From positions 62,001 to 126,000 of the forward strand of contig NZ_LNRZ01000005.1 in NCBI RefSeq assembly GCF_001468265.1: 64,000 nt of DNA. The letters run 5' to 3'. The position numbers were made by a program, and so were the translations under genes. This DNA is from Sphingopyxis sp. H050 (lineage in GTDB: Bacteria; Pseudomonadota; Alphaproteobacteria; Sphingomonadales; Sphingomonadaceae). The notes beneath the pieces were generated by a model that was given only the letters and a program-made list of their open reading frames with translations, did not search any database and was not told the origin of the DNA. Positions 1 through 7,971 of the stretch are shown here, piece by piece (position 1 is the first letter of the stretch; the number at the start of each line of letters is the position of its first letter).

Positions 1-312
1 GATCCCGCGGCCTTCATCGCCGAACTCGCGGCGCGGTTGGCCCCCGGCGGGTTGATGATCCTGTCGACCCCGAACCGCACCGCGCTGTCGAAGCTGCTCC
101 TCGTCGAAGCCGCCGAGCGGATCGGTGCGGTGCCGCGCGGCACGCATGACTGGGACCAGTTTCTGAAGCCCGGGGAGCTGACGGAGCTGATGGAAGGCGC
201 AGGCCTGCAGGTCATCGACCGCACCGGCCTGTCGCCGTCGCCCGCCAAGGGCTTCAAATTGGGCGGCAGCGAGGCGCTCAACTATCTGGTCGCGGCGCGG
301 CACGCGGGATGA
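1..312 (+). CDS. ubiG: 3-demethylubiquinol/2-polyprenyl-6-hydroxyphenol O-methyltransferase, 3' end
   Basis: The frame is open at the window edge, so only the last ~103 residues are present. The visible part holds the post-motif strand (STPNRT), then GTHDWDQFLKPGEL and a C-terminal substrate-side segment, which are hallmark UbiG sequences. UbiG performs both O-methylations of ubiquinone biosynthesis with S-adenosylmethionine at the inner membrane. The SAM-binding N-terminal half lies outside. The stop overlaps the next start (ATGA), so the two genes are probably translationally coupled. Confidence 0.88.
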   Translation, partial: DPAAFIAELAARLAPGGLMILSTPNRTALSKLLLVEAAERIGAVPRGTHDWDQFLKPGELTELMEGAGLQVIDRTGLSPSPAKGFKLGGSEALNYLVAARHAG

Positions 313-902
313 ACCGCGACGCGCGCGTCGATGATTATATCGCGAAGCGCCAGCCCTTCGCGCGGCCGATCCTGAAGCATCTCCGCGACCTCGTCCACGC
401 GCATGCGCCGGGCTGCGAAGAGACGCTGAAATGGGGCGTGCCGCATTTCGTGCTGAACGGGCAGAATCTGGCGGGCATGGCGGCATTCAAGGGCCATGCG
501 ACCTTCGGTTTCTGGCGCGACGAGGAGGTCACGGGCTCCCCGCGCGACAGCGGTGCGATGGGCAGCATGGGACGCCTCGCGACGCTCGCCGACCTGCCGC
601 CCGACGAGCAGATGGCGGCGTGGATCGCGAAGGCGGCGGTGCTCTGCGCCGGAGGCAAGCCGAAGCGGCCGAAGGCGGAGCCGAAGCCCGCGCTCGACCT
701 GCCCGCGGACCTCGGCGCGGCACTGAAAGCCAACGGCGCAGCGCAAGGCCATTGGGATGGCTTCTCGCCGGGCAAGCGCCGCGACTATATCGAATGGGTG
801 CTCGAAGCGAAGCGCGACGAGACCCGCGCCAAACGCATCGAAACCATCGTCGCGCAGGTCGCCGAGGGCAAGGACCGCAACTGGAAATACAAGCGCTGCT
901 GA
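309..902 (+). CDS. YdeI/OmpD-associated family protein (DUF1801-like N-terminus)
   Basis: The protein has 197 aa. Residues 1-110 resemble the DUF1801/YdhG-like fold (PILKHLRDLVHAHAPGCEE, then KWGVPHF). The C-terminal ~60 residues (HWDGFSPGKRRDYIEWVLEA, then RAKRIETI) are the YdeI/OmdA bacteriocin-protection-like helical domain. The biochemical role is unknown; family members were linked to peptide or bacteriocin tolerance. It starts with the ATG overlapping the ubiG stop. Nothing in the context ties it to ubiquinone synthesis beyond this coupling. Confidence 0.8.
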   Translation: MNRDARVDDYIAKRQPFARPILKHLRDLVHAHAPGCEETLKWGVPHFVLNGQNLAGMAAFKGHATFGFWRDEEVTGSPRDSGAMGSMGRLATLADLPPDEQMAAWIAKAAVLCAGGKPKRPKAEPKPALDLPADLGAALKANGAAQGHWDGFSPGKRRDYIEWVLEAKRDETRAKRIETIVAQVAEGKDRNWKYKRC

Positions 903-936
903 GCCGCACCCGCGGCGCGGCGGCCCCGAACCGACC

Positions 937-1587
937 TCAGATCGACTGGCCGGTCTTCGCCCAGTCGGCGAGGAAGCCCTCGATGCCCTTTTCGGTCAGG
1001 ATATGCTTGAACAGCCCCTTGATGACCGACGGCGGCGCGGTCATCACGTCGGCGCCGATCTTGGCGGCTTCGAGCACATGGATGCCGTGGCGCACGCTCG
1101 CGACGAGGATCTCGGTCTCATAGGCGTAATTGTCGTAGATCAGCCGGATATCGGCGATCAGCTGCATGCCGTCGAAGCCATTGTCGTCGTGGCGGCCAAC
1201 GAAGGGCGAGACGAAGGTCGCGCCGGCCTTGGCCGCGAGCAGCGCCTGCGCAGCCGAGAAGCAGAGCGTCACATTGACCATCGTGCCGTCGCTGGTCAGC
1301 GCCTTGCAGGTCTTCAGCCCGTCGATCGTCAGCGGCACCTTGATGCAGACATTGTCGGCGATCTTGCGGAGGATCTCGGCCTCCTTCATCATCGTCGCAT
1401 GGTCGAGCGCGACGACTTCGGCCGAGACCGGGCCGTCGGTGAGCGCGCAGATTTCCTTGGTCACTTCCTTGAAGTCGCGGCCCGATTTCGCGATCAGCGA
1501 GGGGTTGGTCGTCACCCCGTCGAGCAGGCCGGTCGCGGCGAGTTCCTGGATGTCGGCGATTTCGGCGGTGTCGGCGAAGAATTTCAT
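937..1587 (-). CDS. fsa: Transaldolase / fructose-6-phosphate aldolase-like protein
   Basis: At 216 aa this is the short transaldolase subfamily (TalC/FSA), a single TIM barrel. It has the N-terminal MKFFADTA, the DGVTTNPSL strand, and the Schiff-base lysine K83 in NVCIKVPLT. The C-terminal [13 protein letters not shown] loop is also typical. It would interconvert sugar phosphates in the non-oxidative pentose phosphate pathway, or act as an aldolase; sequence alone does not separate the two activities. It is convergent with the YdeI gene and transcribed away from radA. Confidence 0.88.
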   Translation of the reverse strand: MKFFADTAEIADIQELAATGLLDGVTTNPSLIAKSGRDFKEVTKEICALTDGPVSAEVVALDHATMMKEAEILRKIADNVCIKVPLTIDGLKTCKALTSDGTMVNVTLCFSAAQALLAAKAGATFVSPFVGRHDDNGFDGMQLIADIRLIYDNYAYETEILVASVRHGIHVLEAAKIGADVMTAPPSVIKGLFKHILTEKGIEGFLADWAKTGQSI

Positions 1588-1675
1588 GGAACGGGCTTTC
1601 CTGTGGGCAGGTGATTCGAGGGCTGCTGCTCCCCTAGAGCAACGCGCACGAAATATGAACCGTCCAAGCCTCCTT

Positions 1676-1748
1676 CGTCATGCCGGACTTGATCGGGCAT
1701 CCATCTCGGCCGCCGCAGCTTGGACCGCGGATCAAGTCCGGGGTGACG
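1676..1748. repeat. Imperfect palindromic intergenic repeat (REP-like)
   Basis: Two arms, 1676-1694 (cgtcatgccggacttgatc) and 1730-1748, are reverse complements with 17 of 19 matching bases. They flank a ~35 bp loop between the aldolase and radA genes. From memory, sphingomonad genomes carry many copies of this CGTCA-CCGGACTTGATC element between genes. It may act as a transcription boundary. No protein is encoded here. Confidence 0.6.
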
Positions 1749-1799
1749 ATGGCTTCGAAACCGCTGGCGTTCCATCTTTGTTCCGATTAAACGAACATC

Positions 1800-3161
1800 A
1801 TGGCCAAAGCGAAGCGTCAATATGTCTGCCAGAATTGCGGCTCGGTTTCGTACCGGTGGCAGGGGCAGTGCGCCGACTGCAACGAGTGGAACACGCTGGT
1901 CGAGGAGGCCGGCGAAACCGCCTTTTCGGCGAAGCATGACCTGAGCCGGGGCGGGCGCACGTTGACGCTCGAAACGCTCGACGCGCACAGCCCGATGCCC
2001 GAGCGGATGCGGTGCGGCATCGCCGAGTTCGACCGCGCGCTGGGCGGGGGTTTCGTCGCGGGGTCGGCGACGCTGATCGGCGGCGATCCGGGGATCGGCA
2101 AGTCGACCTTGCTGTTGCAAGCGGCGGGGCGTCTGGCGAAGGCGGGCAAGTCGGTCGTCTATATCAGCGGCGAGGAAGCGGCGGGGCAGGTGCGGCTGCG
2201 CGCGCAGCGGCTCGGCCTCGGCGACGCGCCGGTCGCGCTGGCGAGCGCCACATCGGTACGCGACATTCTTGCGACGCTCGACAGCCGGACCGCCGATTTC
2301 GTCGTGATCGATTCGATCCAGACGATGCACAGCGACCTGATCGACAGCGCGCCGGGGACGGTGAGCCAGGTGCGCGCGTCGGCGCAGGAACTGATCCGCT
2401 ACGCCAAGGACAGCGGCGCCGCGATCGTGCTCGTCGGGCATGTTACCAAGGACGGCACGATCGCGGGCCCGCGCGTAGTCGAACATATGGTCGACACCGT
2501 GCTCGCGTTCGAGGGCGAACGCAGCCACCAGTATCGCATCCTCCGCGCCGTCAAGAACCGCTTCGGCGGCACCGACGAGATCGGCGTCTTCGCGATGGGC
2601 GAGGAGGGGCTGGGCGAAGTCAGCAACCCGTCGAGCCTGTTCCTGACCGATCGCAGCCGCGACGTGCCGGGGTCGGTGGTGTTTCCCGCGCTGGAAGGGA
2701 CGCGCCCGGTGCTCGTCGAGGTGCAGGCGCTGACCGTGCGGCTGGCGAGCGGCGCGACGCCGCGGCGCGCGGTCGTCGGCTGGGACAGCGGGCGGCTCGC
2801 GATGGTGCTGGCGGTGCTCGAGGCGCGCTGCGGGCTGCAGATGGGCGCGGCCGAAGTCTATCTCAACATCGCGGGCGGCTATCGCCTCACCGACCCTGCC
2901 GCCGATCTGGCCGTCGCGGCGGCGCTGATCTCGGCGTTCAGCGAGCGGCCGGTCCCGTCCGACGCGATCGTGTTTGGCGAGCTGTCGCTGTCGGGCGAGG
3001 TGCGCCCCGTCTCGCACGATGCGCTGCGGCTGCGCGAGGCGGCCAAGCTCGGCTTCTCAAAGGGCTGGGGACCGAAGGGCATGAAGCCTGTGAACGGGAT
3101 CGGGGTCAATGGCTTCGGCCGGCTCGGCGAACTCGTTGACCTGATGCTGGGCCGGGACTAG
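1800..3161 (+). CDS. radA: DNA repair protein RadA/Sms
   Basis: The protein has 453 aa, the usual family length. It shows an N-terminal zinc finger (C10-x2-C13...C24-x2-C27), a RecA-like ATPase with Walker A GGDPGIGKST (about 94-103), the RadA signature KNRFG, and a C-terminal Lon-protease-like domain without a catalytic role. RadA promotes branch migration of recombination intermediates in cytoplasmic DNA repair. The ATG at 1800 gives the expected MAKAKRQYVC start. It is transcribed alone between two repeat-bearing intergenic regions. Confidence 0.95.
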   Translation: MAKAKRQYVCQNCGSVSYRWQGQCADCNEWNTLVEEAGETAFSAKHDLSRGGRTLTLETLDAHSPMPERMRCGIAEFDRALGGGFVAGSATLIGGDPGIGKSTLLLQAAGRLAKAGKSVVYISGEEAAGQVRLRAQRLGLGDAPVALASATSVRDILATLDSRTADFVVIDSIQTMHSDLIDSAPGTVSQVRASAQELIRYAKDSGAAIVLVGHVTKDGTIAGPRVVEHMVDTVLAFEGERSHQYRILRAVKNRFGGTDEIGVFAMGEEGLGEVSNPSSLFLTDRSRDVPGSVVFPALEGTRPVLVEVQALTVRLASGATPRRAVVGWDSGRLAMVLAVLEARCGLQMGAAEVYLNIAGGYRLTDPAADLAVAAALISAFSERPVPSDAIVFGELSLSGEVRPVSHDALRLREAAKLGFSKGWGPKGMKPVNGIGVNGFGRLGELVDLMLGRD

Positions 3162-3184
3162 ATCGGCAGACGCCATCCTTTTGC

Positions 3185-3306
3185 GTTCGCCCTGAACTTG
3201 TCGGAGCGTGTCCTGAGCGACTGACAAGTCAGTCGACGGGGGCTGTTCTCTCTTTCAGCGCGGGAAGATAGAGGGTCGGTGCTTCGACAAGCTCGGCACG
3301 AGCGGC
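3185..3306. repeat. Composite intergenic palindromes between radA and cvpA
   Basis: A left arm at 3185-3219 and a right arm at 3279-3306 share inverted TTGTCG/CGACAA cores (CTGAACTTGTCGGAGC versus GCTTCGACAAGCTCGG). A second small perfect palindrome ACTGAC-AA-GTCAGT sits between them at 3220-3233. This type of element (CTTCGACAAGCTCAGC...) is common in sphingomonad intergenic DNA from memory. It probably forms an mRNA hairpin after radA. Confidence 0.5.
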
Positions 3307-3336
3307 TTATTTCATGGACATTGGTCTGATCGCAGC

Positions 3337-3891
3337 ATGGGTAGTTTGACGGCAATGGATATCGTGGTGCTGACGCTGGTCGGCGGCAGCGCGGTCCTGG
3401 GGTTTTCGCGGGGTCTGGTGCAGGAGGTGACGAGCCTGCTCGCCTGGGTTCTCGCGATCGCTGCGGTGCGCTTTTTTCATGCGTCGGTCACCGACCTGCT
3501 GGCGGGCTGGGTCGAGGCGCCGGGCGGCGCGGCGATGCTCGCGTTCGTCATCCTGTTCGGCGGCGTCTTTGCCTTCACCAAATGGGGATCGCGCGCGATG
3601 GGGCAGCGCAGCCGCGCCTCGATCGTCGGCGGTTTCGACCGCGGCCTCGGCGCGGGCTTCGGTGCGATCAAGGGCCTGATGATCGCGACGATCGGCTTCA
3701 TGCTCGTCACCCTGCTTTACGACGTCGGCTATGGCGATGCGCAGCGCCCGGCATGGATGGCCGAGAGCCGGACCTATCCGGCGCTCAATGCGACGAGCTC
3801 GGCGCTGAGCAAGGTCATCGCCGAGCGCCGCGCCGAAGCGCGCGCCGCCGACCAGGCGGGCACAAGCGCCCCCGAGGCGGCGCCCGAATGA
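3337..3891 (+). CDS. cvpA: CvpA family inner-membrane protein
   Basis: The protein has 184 aa with four predicted membrane segments (roughly residues 8-25, 30-50, 65-85 and 105-128) and the family pattern LGFSRGLVQEVTSLLAW near the N-terminus, with a GLGAGFGAIKG loop later. CvpA is needed for colicin V production in E. coli and is generally linked to envelope homeostasis. The start at 3337 gives MGSLTAMDIVVL; 3355 (MDIVVL) is an alternative. Its stop overlaps the next gene (ATGA). Confidence 0.85.
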   Translation: MGSLTAMDIVVLTLVGGSAVLGFSRGLVQEVTSLLAWVLAIAAVRFFHASVTDLLAGWVEAPGGAAMLAFVILFGGVFAFTKWGSRAMGQRSRASIVGGFDRGLGAGFGAIKGLMIATIGFMLVTLLYDVGYGDAQRPAWMAESRTYPALNATSSALSKVIAERRAEARAADQAGTSAPEAAPE

Positions 3892-4316
3892 GCGCGCCGC
3901 TCTATAATCGCGACATATTGTCGCTGGCGGTCGCGACCGCCGACTTTCCGCCGCTCGACGGCGCGCGGCTTCGCGTTTCGGCGCGGGCGCCGCTGTGCGG
4001 CAGCGCGATCATCCTCGACCTCGACGCCGATGCGGAAGGGCGCGTGACCGGGGTCGGGTTGCACGTCGAGGCATGCGCGCTGGGGCAGGCGTCGGCGGCG
4101 TTGCTCGCGCGCCATGCGCCGGGACGGAGCCTGGCCGAAATTCGCGCCGCGCGCGACACGATGGCGGCATGGTTCAAGGGCGAGGGCGAGGTGCCGGGCT
4201 GGCCGGGCTTCGACCTGCTCGCCCCGGCGCGCGATTATCCGGCGCGCCACGGCGCGATCCTGCTGCCCTTCGACGCCGCGATCGCGGCGCTTGAGGATCA
4301 GGCGGCCGCGGCATGA
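3888..4316 (+). CDS. Iron-sulfur cluster assembly scaffold-like protein (IscU/NifU-N type)
   Basis: The protein has 142 aa with an IscU-like layout. The LYNRDILSLA opening is followed by two of the three scaffold cysteines, C37 (APLCGSAII) and C63 (EACALGQASA). The third position, normally RxxC near the end, reads RHGA, with alanine at 123. It could hold an iron-sulfur cluster only with a different ligand set, or serve as a carrier. It sits between cvpA and the antiporter with ATGA overlaps on both sides, a fixed arrangement suggesting one operon. Confidence 0.75.
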   Translation: MSAPLYNRDILSLAVATADFPPLDGARLRVSARAPLCGSAIILDLDADAEGRVTGVGLHVEACALGQASAALLARHAPGRSLAEIRAARDTMAAWFKGEGEVPGWPGFDLLAPARDYPARHGAILLPFDAAIAALEDQAAAA

Positions 4317-6190
4317 CCCTGATCGCCCTGACCGCGGCAGCGACCGAAGCAGCGGCGGAGACTGCAACCGATGCGGTGCTGCTCGAAGGTGCGATCCTGC
4401 TCGGCGTGGCGACCCTGTTCGTCCTGCTCTTCCGCCGTCTCGGGCTTGGCGCCGTGCTTGGTTATCTGATCGCGGGCGCGCTCGTCGGGCCGCACGGGCT
4501 GGCGCTCGTCGGCGGCGGCGAGTCGAAGCTGGCCTTTGCCGAAATCGGCATCGCCTTCCTGCTCTTCCTCGTCGGGCTCGAACTCCACCCGCGGCGGCTC
4601 TGGGAACTCAGGCGCGCGATCTTCCAGCTCGGTCTGGCGCAGGTCGTCATCACCGGGCTGATCCTCGCGGGGCTGATCCTGCTGACTTTGGGCTTCAGCT
4701 GGCAGGCGGCGCTCGCGCTCGGCTTGCCGCTCGCGCTGTCGTCGACCGCGCAGGTGCTGCCGAGCCTCAAAAGTTCGGGGCGCATCAACTCGCCCTTCGG
4801 CGAAAAGGCCTTTTCGATCCTGCTGTTCCAGGATCTCGCGATCGTGCCGATGATCACGATCATCGCGGCCTTGTCGCGGGCGCCGGCCAATCCTGCGGCT
4901 CCGCCAGGGTGGCAGATGGCGCTCTATACGGTCGGCGCGATCTTTGTGCTGGTGCTGGCGGGGCGCTTCGTCGTCAATCCGCTGTTGCGGCTGATCGGGC
5001 GCTATGGCGAGCGCGAGCTGTTCGTCGTCGTCGGACTGCTCGCGGTGCTCTCGAGCGCGGCCTTCATGCACAGCCTGCACCTCTCGACCGCGCTCGGCGC
5101 GTTCATCGCGGGGATGATGCTCGCGGATTCGCCGTACCGCCACGAGATCGAGGCCGATATCGAGCCTTTCCGCCTCGTGCTGCTGAGCCTGTTCTTCCTG
5201 GCGGTCGGCATGGTGCTCGACGTCAATGTCGTGCTGGAACGGCCGCTGACGGTCGTGTCGCTGGCGCTCGGCCTCGTCGCGGTGAAGGTGGTCGTGCTGA
5301 CCCTGCTCGTACGCGCTTTCGGAAAGCCGTGGCCGATGGCGCTCGGCCTCGGCCTGTTGCTCAGCCAGGGCGGCGAGTTCGCCTTCCTGCTCTTTACCCA
5401 GGCCGCCGACGCGCTGCTGATCGCGCCCGCCGCGGCGAGCCTGTTCAGTGCGGTCGTGACCCTGTCGATGGTGACGACGCCTTTCCTGATGCTGTTCGCG
5501 CGCAACCTTGAATTCTCGCCCGGCAGCGATGCCGATCTCGACGATCCCGAAAATGCGCCGCGCGGGTCGGCGATCGTCATCGGCTATGGCCGCTTCGGCC
5601 AGGTCGTCGCGCAGATGCTGCACGCGGTCGATTGCTCGGTGACGCTGATCGACAAGAAGCCGAGCCAGATCGAGCTGTCGGGGCGTTTCGACACCAAGGT
5701 CTATTATGGCGACGGGACGCGGATCGACGTGCTGCGCCGGGCGGGAGCCGAAGAGGCGCGGCTGATTCTGTTCTGCACCGACGATCGCACCATCGACGCC
5801 GAAGTGCTGGCGCCGATCGTTAAGGCCTTCCCGCAGGCGCGCGTCCTGACCCGCGCTTTCGACCGCCGCCACCTGCTTGCACTCGACGGGGCGGGGACAG
5901 CCGGGTCGGTCCGCGAAGTGTTCGAAAGCTCGATCGCTCTCGGCCTGATGGCGCTACGCCAGCTTGAGGTCGAACCACGCGAGATCGAGGATGTCGAGAT
6001 GACGCTGCGCCAGCTCGACGCCCAGCGGCTCGATATGCAGCTCAGCGAAGGTGATCTTGCTGCGGGGCAGGAGCACCGGATCGTCGCGGGCGGGGGACGG
6101 CAGGCGTCGAGCTTCCTTGAAGCGCTGCGCGAGCGGCGGCAGGCGGCGAAGCGAGCGCAGGAAGAGGCCGAGGCCGGCGAAGCGGCCTAG
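4313..6190 (+). CDS. CPA2-family monovalent cation:proton antiporter with RCK-N domain (KefB/YbaL-like)
   Basis: The protein has 625 aa. Residues ~15-400 form a Na+/H+ exchanger domain of about 12 membrane helices, including the ALSSTAQVLPSLK and FGEKAFSILLFQDLAIVP segments. Residues ~420-540 are a TrkA-N/RCK nucleotide-binding domain with GYGRFG and an acidic strand end. It probably exchanges K+ for H+ under control of NAD(H) or glutathione adducts, as in Kef systems. No KefF/KefG-type ancillary protein is next to it. Its end overlaps that of the convergent aroB by 4 bp. Confidence 0.88.
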   Translation: MTLIALTAAATEAAAETATDAVLLEGAILLGVATLFVLLFRRLGLGAVLGYLIAGALVGPHGLALVGGGESKLAFAEIGIAFLLFLVGLELHPRRLWELRRAIFQLGLAQVVITGLILAGLILLTLGFSWQAALALGLPLALSSTAQVLPSLKSSGRINSPFGEKAFSILLFQDLAIVPMITIIAALSRAPANPAAPPGWQMALYTVGAIFVLVLAGRFVVNPLLRLIGRYGERELFVVVGLLAVLSSAAFMHSLHLSTALGAFIAGMMLADSPYRHEIEADIEPFRLVLLSLFFLAVGMVLDVNVVLERPLTVVSLALGLVAVKVVVLTLLVRAFGKPWPMALGLGLLLSQGGEFAFLLFTQAADALLIAPAAASLFSAVVTLSMVTTPFLMLFARNLEFSPGSDADLDDPENAPRGSAIVIGYGRFGQVVAQMLHAVDCSVTLIDKKPSQIELSGRFDTKVYYGDGTRIDVLRRAGAEEARLILFCTDDRTIDAEVLAPIVKAFPQARVLTRAFDRRHLLALDGAGTAGSVREVFESSIALGLMALRQLEVEPREIEDVEMTLRQLDAQRLDMQLSEGDLAAGQEHRIVAGGGRQASSFLEALRERRQAAKRAQEEAEAGEAA

Positions 6191-7290
6191 CCGCGCTGGC
6201 CGTCGAGGAAGGCCGCGACCACATCCAGCCCATAGTCCTCGGTGACGAAGCTCTGCCCGATGCCGCGGGTGAGGATCAGCGGCAGCTTGCCGCCGCGCAT
6301 CTTCTTGTCGTGCGCCATATGCCCTGCGAGGGTCGCGCCGCTCGCATTCACCCCGGCGCTGGCAAGGCTGTGCGGCAGGTCGACGCTGGCGAGATGGTCG
6401 CGGACGCGCTCGGCGTCTTCCGCCGGGCAAAGCCCGTTCGCGGCGGAGAATTGATGCGCGAGGACCATGCCCGCGGCGACCGCTTCGCCGTGGAGCAGGC
6501 GGTCGGAATAGCCCGTCTCGGCCTCGAGCGCGTGGCCGAAGCTGTGACCGAGGTTGAGCAACGCGCGCACATCCTGCGTCTCGCGCTCGTCGGCGGCGAC
6601 GATGCGCGCCTTGGCGGCGACGCTGTGTGCGATCGCCTTGTGCCGGGCCTCCGCGTCGCCCGCGAGCAGCGCGGCGCCGTTCGCCTCGCACCAGGCGAAG
6701 AAGTCGGCGTCGTCGATCAGGCCATATTTCACCACCTCGGCATAGCCCGCGCCAAGCTCGCGGCGCGCCAGGGTGGCGAGCGTCGTCGGGTCGATCACGA
6801 CCAGCGCGGGCTGGTGGAAGGCGCCGATGAGATTCTTGCCCGCATCGACGTTGATCGCGGTCTTGCCGCCGACGCTGCTGTCGACCTGCGCGAGCAAGGT
6901 GGTCGGCACTTGGACGAAGGCGCAGCCGCGCTTGACGATGCTGCACGCGAAGCCGACGAGGTCGCCGATCACGCCGCCGCCGAGCGCGATGACATGATCG
7001 CTGCGTTCGACGCCTTCGCCGATCAGCCATTCGGTCAACCGCGCGAGGCCGACCCAGCTTTTCGTACTTTCGCCCGCGGGCAGCACGAGCGAGGAAAAGG
7101 AGATATTCTCTGCGCCGAGCGAAGCGCCGAGGCCGATCAGATAATGCGCCGCGACATGCTCGTCGGTGACGATGAAGGTGCGCGGACGCCTTAGCAGCGG
7201 GGCGACATGGCGGCCGATCTCGCGGAGCAGCCCGTCGCCGATCAGGATCGGGTAGCTGCGGCTGCCGAGCTCGACGGTCAGGCTTTCCAT
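6187..7290 (-). CDS. aroB: 3-dehydroquinate synthase
   Basis: The protein has 367 aa and converts DAHP to 3-dehydroquinate, step 2 of the shikimate pathway, using NAD+ and a divalent metal. Visible motifs include the nucleotide-binding GGGVIGDLVGFACS, PTTLLAQVDSSVGGKT, the metal-ligand glutamate in GYAEVVKYGLI, and the metal-ligand histidines in LNLGHSFGHALE and LHGEAVAAGM. The start at 7290 overlaps the aroK end by 13 bp, so aroK-aroB is a translationally coupled operon. Confidence 0.95.
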   Translation of the reverse strand: MESLTVELGSRSYPILIGDGLLREIGRHVAPLLRRPRTFIVTDEHVAAHYLIGLGASLGAENISFSSLVLPAGESTKSWVGLARLTEWLIGEGVERSDHVIALGGGVIGDLVGFACSIVKRGCAFVQVPTTLLAQVDSSVGGKTAINVDAGKNLIGAFHQPALVVIDPTTLATLARRELGAGYAEVVKYGLIDDADFFAWCEANGAALLAGDAEARHKAIAHSVAAKARIVAADERETQDVRALLNLGHSFGHALEAETGYSDRLLHGEAVAAGMVLAHQFSAANGLCPAEDAERVRDHLASVDLPHSLASAGVNASGATLAGHMAHDKKMRGGKLPLILTRGIGQSFVTEDYGLDVVAAFLDGQRG

Positions 7291-7853
7291 TGCGACAATT
7301 CCTCGAGAATGGCGCGCACCGTATGTTCGTGCGGGCTCGACGCCGAACTGACGCGGATATGCGCCTCGGCATAGATGGGGTTGCGGACCTCGGCGAGGTC
7401 GCGGAGCACCTGACCCGCGTTGCGGCCCTTGAGCAGTGGGCGGTGATTGCGGCGCGCGGTGCGCTCGACAAGCGTCGGAATGTCGGCGTCGAGCCAGATG
7501 CAGATACTGTCCGCAAGGATCAGCGCGCGCGTTTCGTCGTTGATGAAAGCGCCGCCGCCGGTCGCGAGGACATGCGGCCGGCCGCTCAGCATCCGCGCGA
7601 TGACGCGGCGCTCGCCCTCGCGGAAATAGTCCTCGCCGAACCGCGCGAAAATGTCCGAAATCGTCATTCCCGCGGCGCGCTCGATCTCGTCGTCGGCATC
7701 GGCAAAGGCCATCCCCAGCCGCTGCGCGAGCCGCCGCCCGATCGTCGACTTGCCCGATCCCATCAGCCCGACGAGCACGATCGATCGCTCGCGGATCGCG
7801 GCGGGAATGGCTGCCGTCATCGCCGGGCCCGGGCTTTTCGGGTTTCGTGACAT
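7278..7853 (-). CDS. aroK: Shikimate kinase
   Basis: The protein has 191 aa with a P-loop at residues ~29-37 (GLMGSGKST), the shikimate-binding DADDEIER, FGEDYFREGE and TGGGAF motifs, and the lid NHRPLLKGR. It phosphorylates shikimate with ATP. The start at 7853 (MSRNPKSPG) is chosen; an internal ATG at 7820 (MTAAIPAAIRERS) is equally plausible because neither has a strong ribosome site. It is first in the aroK-aroB operon and divergent from the secreted protein gene. Confidence 0.93.
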   Translation of the reverse strand: MSRNPKSPGPAMTAAIPAAIRERSIVLVGLMGSGKSTIGRRLAQRLGMAFADADDEIERAAGMTISDIFARFGEDYFREGERRVIARMLSGRPHVLATGGGAFINDETRALILADSICIWLDADIPTLVERTARRNHRPLLKGRNAGQVLRDLAEVRNPIYAEAHIRVSSASSPHEHTVRAILEELSQWKA

Positions 7854-7971
7854 GGTGCGCGCGGCTATACCGGCCAGAGCGCGCGGGACAATCGTTTCCT
7901 GCGGGATTTTGCTGCGCTGCAAAGAGGATTGATGTGGACGTGAGCGACAAGATCGCCGAAAGCGGCGCGTG

